A DNA stretch of 40,643 nt, from NCBI GenBank assembly GCA_002449305.1, contig DKDI01000010.1, positions 1-40,643 on the forward strand, given 5' to 3'. The stretch comes from Treponema sp. UBA6852 (GTDB taxonomy: Bacteria > Spirochaetota > Spirochaetia > Treponematales > Treponemataceae). The notes beneath the pieces are model-generated. The model was not told the origin of the DNA, did not search any database, and saw only the letters and a program-made list of their open reading frames with translations. Position 1 is the first letter of the stretch. Each line of letters begins with the position of its first letter. Shown one piece after another: positions 24,187-31,908 of this stretch. The position numbers and the translations under genes were made by a program.

Positions 24187-26613
24187 TTACATACGCTCGT
24201 TTTCTACAGGAAGTGCATTTTTTCCCATTATGGCAATGATTGTGCTTCCGTCTTTTAAAAGTTCAGCTGGAATTGTTGAAGAGTCAATGCGTTTTCCGTC
24301 TACTTCAATATATTCAATTCCTTTTGAAACATGCGAAGGATTTTTTACTTCAATGTGAAGATTCATTTTTCTCCAGCGACGTTCAACTTTAAATCCGTCC
24401 CAGTCATGCTTAATGCACGGATCTATTAAAAGCCCTGTGTACTGCGGACGAATTCCAAGCATATACTGCGTGATTGAATAATAGTTCCAAGTTGCGGCTC
24501 CAGAAAGCCAAGAAACTCTTGTGTTGCCCGGACGTTTTGAATATGTGGAATAAGTTGTCTGTCCGATTACATAAGGTTCGCTCTGGCGGATTTCTGCCTT
24601 TGTGTTATATGCGGCTGGAAGAGCGGCTTTGCAATATTCGTAGGCTCTGTCTCCGTTTCTGTTCATGATTTCAGCAATAACGCCCCAACCTTGTGTATGA
24701 TTGAAAATTCCGGCGTTTTCCTTGATTCCCGGAAGATATACAACTGAGCTCATTATGTCGCGGCTTGCGTAGATAAATGGCGGCGCGCAAAGCATAAGTC
24801 CGTAAGGAGTTGCAAGTTTTTCTTTTACAGACTCAAGGCAGGTTTTTACTTGTTCTGGAGTTGCAGCTCCTGAAAGAACTGACCAGACTTGTGTGTTGAA
24901 GTAAATCTGTCCTTCTTCAATTGACTGAGTTCCGTAGACTGTTCCGTCTTCTGCGATTGCCCAGATAAACCATTTTCCGTCCCAGCATTTTTTTTGGATG
25001 TTTTCATCAAGTTTTTTGCGCTCGCTCAATGCCCATTCAGCTTCGTCGTTTTTTCCGAGGCGTTTTGAAATATCTGCGTAAGTTGTAAGTCCGAGTCTAA
25101 GCTGGAATGCAACAAAAAGGCTTTCCCCGTGATAGCCAAGCTTAAGACAGTCGTTCCAGTCGGCAAGAAGGCCGCAAGGCAATCCGTCTTTTCCCATTCT
25201 CTCAAGGTTGAACAAAAGAGCCTGCTTTAAATGTCCGTAAACCGTAGCTTCGCCTTTGTCTGCATAAGGAACTATGCGGTTGAAGAAATCAAAGTTTCCA
25301 GTTTCTGCGACAAAACAAGGCACCGCGTTAAAGAACCACTGGCAGTCGTCTGAGCGGAATTCTTCTGCTGGAATCATTTTTTGTTTCCCAGCTTCAAAGT
25401 CCTTGCTTATTACAGGTAATGCGCCTCCGTTTGAAAACTGTCCGCTTAAAAGCCGAACAAGTCGTTCTTCTGCTTCCTGCGGAATTGCCGCGCTTACACC
25501 AAGAATGTCCTGAACTGAATCCCTGTAGCCAAGTCCGTCGCGTTCTCCGTTGTAAACCAAAGATGCGGCTCTTGACCAGGCGAAAGTTATAAGGCAGTTG
25601 TAAAGTCCCCACATATTCACTGTGTGGTTTATATCTTCGTCCGGCGTAACTGCTGAAAAACTGTCTAGTTTTGAATGCCAGTTTTTTACAAGCTTTTCAA
25701 ATTCTTGATCTGCGCGTTCAAATGTTCCAAATTCTTCTACAGTTTTTTTGCCTTCAACATTTGCGTCTCCGATTCCAAGAAGAACCATTATTTCTTTTGT
25801 TTCTCCCGGATTTAATTCTATGTCAGCCTGAACTGTTCCGCAGGAATTGTCTCCGAACGCTTCTGAATTTGAGCATTCGCCTTTTAGAACTGCGGCAGGC
25901 TCTTTGTAGCTTCCGTAAGTTCCGATAAATGCTTCGCGGCTTGTGTCGAATCCTGTCATTGGCGCGCCGGCAAGAGCCATCCATTCGCTCATGTAGTCGT
26001 TAACGTTTGGATTTTTTTGATGCTGAATGTAAAGATTTTCGTGTATTGAATAACGCAGCATATTTGGCGCGGATTTTTCACCTTTTACGATGAAAATCGA
26101 ATACTGCAAATTTACTTGGTCTTGCGTTGTGTTCCATTGGTTTGAAAATTCGCAGTAGCTGAATGCGCGGAGCTTGCGTTTTTTGCTGCCAGTATTTGTA
26201 ACTTTTAGACGCCAGTATTCAAATGTCTGTCCGAGCGGAACATAGTATTTTGTTTCAGACTTGATTCCTTCGTATTCAGAAGTGATTTTTGTGTATGCAG
26301 TTCCGTGGCGGCATTCGCTTTTAAATTTGTCCAAAGGTTTTCCTACAGGTTGCCATGAAGCTGACCAGTAGTCGCCGGATTCCATGTCGCGCAGATAAAA
26401 ATAGCGGCCAGGCTGATCCATTGGAATTGAATTGAATCTAAGGCGCATAAATCTTCCTTGCGCTCCAGATTTGTAAAATCCGTATCCACCTGCGTTGTTT
26501 GTTATTACAGCTCCATATTCAGTTGAGCCAAGATAGTTGCTCCAGGAAGTCGGTGTGTCTGGACGTGTAACAACATATTCTTTAGCTTCGTCATCAAAAT
26601 ATCCGTATTGCAT
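24187..26613 (-). CDS. Cellobiose phosphorylase-type GH94 enzyme
   Basis: An 808-residue glycoside hydrolase family 94 phosphorylase, most like cellobiose phosphorylase: it would split cellobiose with phosphate into glucose 1-phosphate and glucose in the cytoplasm. The N-terminal beta-sandwich starts QYGYFDDEAKEYVVTRPDTP..W.NYLG, as in cellobiose phosphorylases. The (alpha/alpha)6 barrel carries the catalytic acid Asp485 in LLADWNDCLKLG, equivalent to Asp490 of the Cellvibrio gilvus enzyme, and the phosphate-side segment GENAGIFNHTQGW (KENAGIFNHTQGW here). No signal peptide. CGGAGAAAAG precedes ATG 26613. It is divergent from the sugar ABC operon and likely acts on its imported sugars. Cellodextrin or laminaribiose specificity cannot be excluded. 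Confidence 0.88.
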   Translation of the reverse strand: MQYGYFDDEAKEYVVTRPDTPTSWSNYLGSTEYGAVITNNAGGYGFYKSGAQGRFMRLRFNSIPMDQPGRYFYLRDMESGDYWSASWQPVGKPLDKFKSECRHGTAYTKITSEYEGIKSETKYYVPLGQTFEYWRLKVTNTGSKKRKLRAFSYCEFSNQWNTTQDQVNLQYSIFIVKGEKSAPNMLRYSIHENLYIQHQKNPNVNDYMSEWMALAGAPMTGFDTSREAFIGTYGSYKEPAAVLKGECSNSEAFGDNSCGTVQADIELNPGETKEIMVLLGIGDANVEGKKTVEEFGTFERADQEFEKLVKNWHSKLDSFSAVTPDEDINHTVNMWGLYNCLITFAWSRAASLVYNGERDGLGYRDSVQDILGVSAAIPQEAEERLVRLLSGQFSNGGALPVISKDFEAGKQKMIPAEEFRSDDCQWFFNAVPCFVAETGNFDFFNRIVPYADKGEATVYGHLKQALLFNLERMGKDGLPCGLLADWNDCLKLGYHGESLFVAFQLRLGLTTYADISKRLGKNDEAEWALSERKKLDENIQKKCWDGKWFIWAIAEDGTVYGTQSIEEGQIYFNTQVWSVLSGAATPEQVKTCLESVKEKLATPYGLMLCAPPFIYASRDIMSSVVYLPGIKENAGIFNHTQGWGVIAEIMNRNGDRAYEYCKAALPAAYNTKAEIRQSEPYVIGQTTYSTYSKRPGNTRVSWLSGAATWNYYSITQYMLGIRPQYTGLLIDPCIKHDWDGFKVERRWRKMNLHIEVKNPSHVSKGIEYIEVDGKRIDSSTIPAELLKDGSTIIAIMGKNALPVENERM

Positions 26614-26740
26614 TCTTTTCTCCGTAAAATTTACTTTTTCAAATCATAATGAATTTTTACATTTAGTAGAATAGAATTTTCTGCGGAATTATGGATTTTA
26701 GAAAAATTGTAAGAATTTATAAAAAAAATGAATTTTTTGT

Positions 26741-26791
26741 TTGACAAATAAAAGAAACGATGATAGCCTAATTTTTAGGAAACCGGTTGCC
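26741..26791 (+). promoter_or_regulatory. Sugar-operon promoter with LacI-type operator
   Basis: A TTGACA box (26741-26746) is followed after 17 nt by TAGCCT (26764-26769), preceded by an extended-minus-10-like TGA. Immediately downstream, over the expected transcription start, is GGAAACCGGTTGCC (26778-26791), a 14-bp palindrome with one mismatch pair and the central C-G step typical of LacI-family operators. The placement suits repression by the LacI-family protein encoded at the end of this cluster. A leader of about 120 nt follows to the start at 26896, containing competing short hairpins (26823-26860). Confidence 0.6.
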
Positions 26792-26895
26792 ACGTGATTA
26801 AGTTCACACGTCCTTCTTGGCGGCCGGTATTTCTATTTAGGATGGCTGGATTTTTCCGGCTAATATTTTTCATAATGTTAAAATGGAGGAAACTT

Positions 26896-28200
26896 ATGAA
26901 GAAAACTTTTGCAGTTATTTCTGCGGCAATGATTGGAGCTTTTGCTTTTATCGGGGGGGGGTGTTCTAAAGATAAAGCGCCTCAGGGAAAATCAGATGCA
27001 AACAACAAGCTTGTAGTCTGGTCTTTTACAGATGAATTGGACGGAATGATAAAAAATTATTTCCAGAAAGATTCTCGTTTTGCAGGAAAATATGAAATTT
27101 CATATTCACTTACACCTACAGACCAGTTTCCGAATAAGCTAGATCCTGTTTTGGCATCTGGCGCTGGCTGTCCTGATGTTTTTGCTTTGGAAGATGCTTT
27201 TGTGCGCAAATACATTGAATCAGGACTTTTGCTTGACATTACAGATATTTACAATGAAGTAAAAGACAAGGTTTATCCTTATCCTGTAGAAGTTGGAACT
27301 TACAACGGAAAAGTTTACGGAATGTCATGGCAAGTTACTCCAGGCGCAGTTTTCTATCGCCGCTCGCTTGCAAAAAAATATCTTGGAACAGATGATCCTG
27401 CTGAAGTTCAGAAACATCTTGCAAACTGGGACAAATTCCTTGAAACTGCAGAGCTTTTAAAGCAGAAATCAAGTGGCGACTGCTATATTGTTTCTTCTAC
27501 AGGCGATATGTTCAAACCTTACAGCGCAGGCCGTGCATCTCCTTGGGTTGTAGATGACAAGCTTGTTATTGACCAGAAAATGTACGACTACATGGATATG
27601 TGCAAGACTTTGCATGACAAAGGATATGAAGGCCGTGTTGGTCAGTGGTCAGAAGGCTGGTTCGCAGGAATGAAAGGAACATTTAAAGATGAAGCAGGAA
27701 AAAACAAAGAAATATTCAGCTATTTCCTTCCAACTTGGGGACTTCACTATGTTCTTAAGACAAACGCTCCGGAATCTTCTGGAGACTGGGCAATGTGCGC
27801 AGGTCCTGTAGGCTATCGCTGGGGCGGAACTTGGGTTGGCGCATGGAAAGGAACAAAAAATCCTAACGCTGCAAAAGAACTTATAAAATACATTGCTACT
27901 GACGATGCATTCCTTGAGGCTTGGGCAAAAGATACAGGCGATGTTGTTTCAAACAAAAATGTTGTTGAAAAAATCAAAGACAGCTATGCAGATCCTTACC
28001 TTGCAGGACAGAATCACTATTCAGCTTTTGCACAGATGGCTGAATCTGTAAACGGAAAGCTTTCACAGGGAACTGACCAGGCTATTGAGTCAATTTTCTC
28101 TGAAGAAACAGCAGCTTATGTAAATGGTGAAAAGACAAAGCAGCAGGCTCTTGACGACTTCAAGGCTCAGGTTTCTTCAACACTTTCACTTTCTTTGTAA
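26896..28200 (+). CDS. Sugar ABC transporter substrate-binding lipoprotein
   Basis: A 434-residue class I sugar-binding protein (MalE/UgpB-like). The signal peptide leads to Cys23, the presumed lipid attachment site. The lipobox reads I-G-G-G-C, where the three glycines come from a nine-G tract; one residue fewer would give a more usual I-G-G-C. The mature protein starts NKLVVWSFTDELDGMI and has the two-lobe pattern with PDVFALEDAFVRKYIESG and a Trp-rich sugar-site region (GYRWGGTWVGAWKG). GGAGG precedes ATG 26896; an upstream in-frame reading adds non-conserved residues. It is the first gene of the operon with two permeases and a xylosidase, suggesting xylo- or cello-oligosaccharide uptake. 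Any slip of one or two G would truncate it. Confidence 0.88.
   Translation: MKKTFAVISAAMIGAFAFIGGGCSKDKAPQGKSDANNKLVVWSFTDELDGMIKNYFQKDSRFAGKYEISYSLTPTDQFPNKLDPVLASGAGCPDVFALEDAFVRKYIESGLLLDITDIYNEVKDKVYPYPVEVGTYNGKVYGMSWQVTPGAVFYRRSLAKKYLGTDDPAEVQKHLANWDKFLETAELLKQKSSGDCYIVSSTGDMFKPYSAGRASPWVVDDKLVIDQKMYDYMDMCKTLHDKGYEGRVGQWSEGWFAGMKGTFKDEAGKNKEIFSYFLPTWGLHYVLKTNAPESSGDWAMCAGPVGYRWGGTWVGAWKGTKNPNAAKELIKYIATDDAFLEAWAKDTGDVVSNKNVVEKIKDSYADPYLAGQNHYSAFAQMAESVNGKLSQGTDQAIESIFSEETAAYVNGEKTKQQALDDFKAQVSSTLSLSL
26953..26961 (+). repeat. Nine-G homopolymer in signal peptide
   Basis: Codons 20-22 of the binding-protein gene form an uninterrupted G9 run, immediately before the lipid-accepting Cys23 codon. 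This is the only G run of this length I see in the window. Such tracts are slipped-strand hot spots, and poly-G phase variation is established in Treponema pallidum. The present length keeps the gene in frame. Confidence 0.85.
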
Positions 28201-28213
28201 AAATATAATTTGT

Positions 28214-28267
28214 GCCTGATGCGGTTTTTACTGCATCGGGCTTTGCTTAGGATTTATCAAATCCTAA
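28214..28267 (+). promoter_or_regulatory. Two stem-loops between binding protein and permeases
   Basis: Stem 1 pairs GCCTGATGC (28214-28222) with GCATCGGGC (28233-28241), nine pairs with one wobble. Stem 2 pairs TTAGGATTT (28247-28255) with AAATCCTAA (28259-28267), nine perfect pairs and a 3-nt loop. Neither is followed directly by a T-run; seven Ts come at 28283-28289. The 157-nt gap thus probably acts as a partial terminator or 3' stabiliser, so that binding protein is made in excess over permeases, as known for malE-malF type operons. Confidence 0.6.
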
Positions 28268-28357
28268 AACGGCTGAGTCAAGTTTTTTTGCGTAATTGTA
28301 TCTTGACCAGACGTCTTTTGCCCGGTTTCTGCCGGAAAATTTTTTGGAGGTTTCAAG

Positions 28358-29317
28358 ATGAAAAAAAAATCCGGAATAGAAACCAAGACAAATAGAAACG
28401 GATACTTTTTTGTTTTGCCTTTTATACTGGTTTATGCGGCTTTTCAGTTATGGCCGATTTTGTATACATTGATTTTAGGATTCAGCAATTTAAAAGGTCT
28501 TCGCTCTGACTTTAGTTTTGTCGGATTAAAGAATTTTCAGAAGCTTGTAAATGATAGATATTTCTGGGGAGCCGTAAAAAACACTTTTATAATGTGGGGC
28601 TGCAACTTTGTTCCTCAGCTTGGAATCGCATTGCTTTTTGCAATTTGGTTTACTGATGTAAGATTGAATTTAAAGGGAAAAGGCTTGTTCCGTGCGGTTT
28701 TCTATATGCCGAATCTTTTGACAACTGCATCTATTGCGATTCTTTTTAGAAGTCTTTTTGCTTATCCGGTTGGACCTGTAAATCAGTTTTTGACAGGAAC
28801 TCTTGGAATCTGGTCTTCTGGAGTTGTTGACGGCGAAGTTGTAAAGCAAGGATTCAATTTTTTTAGAATGCCAAATGCTTCACGCTTGATTGTTTCTTTT
28901 ATTCAGTGGTGGATGTGGTGCGGTCATACTTTGATTATGCTTATGGCTGGAATTACAAGTATTTCACCTTCTTTGTATGAGGCTGCTATTGTTGACGGAG
29001 CGAATAACCGCCAGCAGACTTTCTATATAACATTGCCGCTTTTGCGCCCGATGATGCTTTATATTCTTGTTACTTCAATGATTGGCGGAATGCAGCTTTT
29101 TGAAATTCCTTTCTTGCTTACAGGAATGCACGGCGAGCCTGACTTTAAGATTAGAACGATGTCAGTTTATCTTTACAACATGGGATTCCAAGGCGGAACA
29201 GATTATTCTTATGCCGCTGCAATTGCGATTGCTATATTTATTATCACAATTATTTTATCTCTTGGAATAAATGCTCTTGTAAAGGAGCGTCCTGCAAAAT
29301 CCCGCAAGGAAGACTAA
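28358..29317 (+). CDS. Sugar ABC transporter permease, MalF/UgpA type
   Basis: A 319-residue inner-membrane permease with about six helices. The EAA motif that docks the ATPase reads EAAIVDGANNRQQTFYITLP (about residues 210-229), matching the family pattern EAA...G.........I.LP. It would pair with the next gene product and receive sugar from the upstream lipoprotein. GGAGG lies before ATG 28358. The start codon is followed at once by nine adenines (28361-28369), encoding three lysines, another slippage-prone run. No ATPase gene is present in the cluster. Confidence 0.92.
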   Translation: MKKKSGIETKTNRNGYFFVLPFILVYAAFQLWPILYTLILGFSNLKGLRSDFSFVGLKNFQKLVNDRYFWGAVKNTFIMWGCNFVPQLGIALLFAIWFTDVRLNLKGKGLFRAVFYMPNLLTTASIAILFRSLFAYPVGPVNQFLTGTLGIWSSGVVDGEVVKQGFNFFRMPNASRLIVSFIQWWMWCGHTLIMLMAGITSISPSLYEAAIVDGANNRQQTFYITLPLLRPMMLYILVTSMIGGMQLFEIPFLLTGMHGEPDFKIRTMSVYLYNMGFQGGTDYSYAAAIAIAIFIITIILSLGINALVKERPAKSRKED

Positions 29318-29332
29318 TACAAGGAGCTTGCT

Positions 29333-30172
29333 ATGAAATATAAGTATGAACTTTCATTTAAAAGAACTATTTTATATGTGATGATGGTTTTCTTTGCGCT
29401 GCTTGCTGTTGTTCCGATTTATCTTATGCTTGTGAACGCAACAAGAACGAATGCGCAGATTAACTCTGGAATTTCTCTTTTGCCAGGAACTAATACTTTG
29501 CAAAACTGGAAAAATCTTACAAGCCGTTCTTTTAAAATCTGGCGCGGATTTGGAAACAGCGCGGTTATTGCGATTTTTTCAACTGTGCTTGGAGTTTATT
29601 TTTCTACATTGACAGCTTATGGAATTCAAGTTTATAAATTTAAAGGAAGAAATTTGCTTTGGGGATTTATTCTTGTTGTAATTATGATTCCTGGAACTCT
29701 TTCGTTTATTGGATTCTATCAGTTTATGGCGAAAATTCATCTTACAAACAGCTTTATTCCGCTTATTGTTCCTTCAATTGCTTCGGCCGGAACTGTTCTG
29801 TTCTTGCGTCAATATATGGAATCAATTCTTTCATTTGAACTTATTGATGCTGGAAGAATAGATGGAGCTGGTGAATTTAGAATTTTCAACACGATAATGC
29901 TCCCGATTTTGACGCCGGCAATTGCGGCGCAGAGCATTTTCTCTTTTGTTGCTTCTTGGAACAATTTTATGACGCCGTTTGTTCTTCTTTCAGATCAAGA
30001 TAAATATACTTTGCCAATGCTTGTTCAATCTTTGCGTGGCGATATTTACCGCACAGAATATGGTTCAATTTATCTTGGAGTCGCAGTTTCGTTGATTCCG
30101 ATTCTTGTGTTCTATGCGTTTATGTCAAGGTATATTATTTCTGGAATTACAATGGGAAGCGTAAAAGAATAA
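29333..30172 (+). CDS. Sugar ABC transporter permease, MalG/UgpE type
   Basis: A 279-residue permease with about six membrane helices and the EAA-type loop DAGRIDGAGEFRIFNTIMLP (about residues 178-197), where the first residue is Asp in place of Glu. It forms the heterodimeric channel with the preceding permease. AAGGAG precedes ATG 29333, 15 nt after the previous stop. The xylosidase gene follows 24 nt later, indicating one transcript. Confidence 0.92.
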   Translation: MKYKYELSFKRTILYVMMVFFALLAVVPIYLMLVNATRTNAQINSGISLLPGTNTLQNWKNLTSRSFKIWRGFGNSAVIAIFSTVLGVYFSTLTAYGIQVYKFKGRNLLWGFILVVIMIPGTLSFIGFYQFMAKIHLTNSFIPLIVPSIASAGTVLFLRQYMESILSFELIDAGRIDGAGEFRIFNTIMLPILTPAIAAQSIFSFVASWNNFMTPFVLLSDQDKYTLPMLVQSLRGDIYRTEYGSIYLGVAVSLIPILVFYAFMSRYIISGITMGSVKE

Positions 30173-30196
30173 AATAAAGACAGAGGTAAATTCATT

Positions 30197-31792
30197 ATGA
30201 AAATTTATAATCCTATTCTTTCCGGGTTTCATGCCGATCCTTCAATTGTAAATGCGGCTGGTGAATGTTTTATTGCGAATTCTACATTTGAATGGTTTCC
30301 GGGAGTTGAGCTGCATCGTTCTAAAGATATGAAGACATGGACTTCTGTTCCTTCCCCGCTTTCTGAAAAACGTCTTTTGGATATGGCGGGAAACAAGGCT
30401 TCGTGTGGAATTTGGGCTCCATGTCTTTCTTATTCAGATGGAATTTTTTATCTTGTTTTTACAAATGTAAGAAGCTGGAACGATGGACCTTGGAAAGACT
30501 GCCCGAATTTTTTGACTACCGCTGAATCTATTGAAGGTCCGTGGTCTGATCCAATTTTTATGAACGCTTCTGGATTTGACGCTTCATTGTTCCATGATGA
30601 CGACGGAAGAAAATGGTTTGTGAACATGGAATGGGATTATAGGCAGCAAGGTCCGCGCCAGTTTTCTGGAATTCTTGTTCAGGAATATGACTGCAAGGCA
30701 AAAAAACTTGTTGGAAAAGTTCATAAGATTTTTTTAGGAACAGACATTGGGCTTGTAGAAGGTCCGCATCTTTATAAGCGCGACGGATGGTATTATCTTG
30801 TTTGTGCAGAAGGCGGAACTAGCTATGAACACGCAATTACTTGCGCAAGGTCAAAAAATTTGTTCGGACCTTATGAAGTTCATCCTGCAAATCCGCTGAT
30901 TACTTCCTATGGCTATGACTGCAAAATAAAAAGAGCCGGGCATGGTTCTTGGTGCAAGTCTCCAGACGGAAAAAAAGATTATTTGGTTTACCTTTGCGGC
31001 CGTCCTCTTGAAGGAACTGAACGTTGTGTTCTTGGGCGCGAAACTGGAATTGCAGAGCTTGAATGGAAAAATGGCTGGCCTTGGGTAAAGCAGCCTGATG
31101 GAACTTTAAAGAATTGTCCGCCTGATTATATAGAAATAAAAGGGCGCGGAATTATTGCTCCTGGATGTGGCGTTGTCCATGCTGCTGAAAAATATACGTT
31201 TAAAAATAAAGATTTTTTAGCGGATTTTAAAACCTTAAGAATTCCTTTTGATGATAAAAGATTTTCAATTTCAGAACGCTCAGGATTTTTAAGAATTCGT
31301 GGAGGGCAATCTCCTGTTTCTTGCTTTGAGCAAAGTCTTTTAGCGCGCCGGCAGACTGATTTTGATTTTGTCGCAGAAACTAAAATGGAATTCAGTCCGG
31401 AAAATTTTCAGCATTTTGCAGGAATGGTTTACCGTTATGATGAAAAGTCCCAGTATCTTTGTGTTGTAACGCAAAATGAGCAAAAAGGAAAAGTTATTCA
31501 GGCTATGTCTATTATGCCGGAAGGATTTTCTCGTGAAATGGAATGTCCGCTTGATGAAGAAAAACCTGTTTGGATAAGGCTTGAAGTTCACAAGAAAACT
31601 GGATTTTTTTATTGGTCTCAAGATGGAAAAAATTTCAGGCAGATTCGCCCGCTTCTTGATGCTAGCAAACTTTCTGATGAGTATGGAATGCAAGGATTTA
31701 CAGGAGCGTTTGTGGGAATGTATTGTGCTGACTTGATTTCTTATAAGAAATTTGCAGACTTTGAATATTTTTCCTACAAGAAACTAGACTAA
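30197..31792 (+). CDS. GH43 beta-xylosidase / arabinofuranosidase
   Basis: A 531-residue glycoside hydrolase family 43 enzyme. The N-terminal five-bladed propeller opens YNPILSGFHADPSIV, with the base Asp in HADPS. The modulating Asp is in SGFDASLFHDDDGRKW, and the general acid Glu in GLVEGPHLYKRDGWYYL. Length and the C-terminal beta-sandwich (about 330-531, DUF1349-like) match the subfamily of intracellular beta-xylosidases of about 535 residues. No signal peptide, so it acts on imported xylo-oligosaccharides. AGAGG precedes ATG 30197. It is the last structural gene of the ABC operon. Arabinofuranosidase side activity is common in this family and cannot be excluded. Confidence 0.9.
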   Translation: MKIYNPILSGFHADPSIVNAAGECFIANSTFEWFPGVELHRSKDMKTWTSVPSPLSEKRLLDMAGNKASCGIWAPCLSYSDGIFYLVFTNVRSWNDGPWKDCPNFLTTAESIEGPWSDPIFMNASGFDASLFHDDDGRKWFVNMEWDYRQQGPRQFSGILVQEYDCKAKKLVGKVHKIFLGTDIGLVEGPHLYKRDGWYYLVCAEGGTSYEHAITCARSKNLFGPYEVHPANPLITSYGYDCKIKRAGHGSWCKSPDGKKDYLVYLCGRPLEGTERCVLGRETGIAELEWKNGWPWVKQPDGTLKNCPPDYIEIKGRGIIAPGCGVVHAAEKYTFKNKDFLADFKTLRIPFDDKRFSISERSGFLRIRGGQSPVSCFEQSLLARRQTDFDFVAETKMEFSPENFQHFAGMVYRYDEKSQYLCVVTQNEQKGKVIQAMSIMPEGFSREMECPLDEEKPVWIRLEVHKKTGFFYWSQDGKNFRQIRPLLDASKLSDEYGMQGFTGAFVGMYCADLISYKKFADFEYFSYKKLD

Positions 31793-31816
31793 ATATTTTT
31801 CCGCCTTTGTTTGAAT

Positions 31817-31868
31817 TAGGATGAACAAAAATTTATTTTTAAAAATCTTGAAATTCTTGTTCATCCTA
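31817..31868. promoter_or_regulatory. Long inverted repeat upstream of lacI-family gene
   Basis: TAGGATGAACAA (31817-31828) is perfectly repeated in inverse at 31857-31868. Five more pairs continue inside after one mismatch, leaving a loop of about 16 nt. There is no T-run on either side, so it is not a standard intrinsic terminator. It could be a paired operator (half-sites 40 bp apart), an RNA-processing hairpin, or the end of the xylosidase transcript. It lies 24 nt after the xylosidase stop and 40 nt before the regulator ATG. Confidence 0.7.
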
Positions 31869-31908
31869 GATTAAGATTAGAAACAATTTAAATGGAGGCG
31901 GAAAATCA

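Noticed and set aside
28210..28395. Small ORF in the gap between binding protein and permease
   Set aside because: It covers both stem-loops and the permease start in another frame, with no ribosome site; the hairpins explain the region better.
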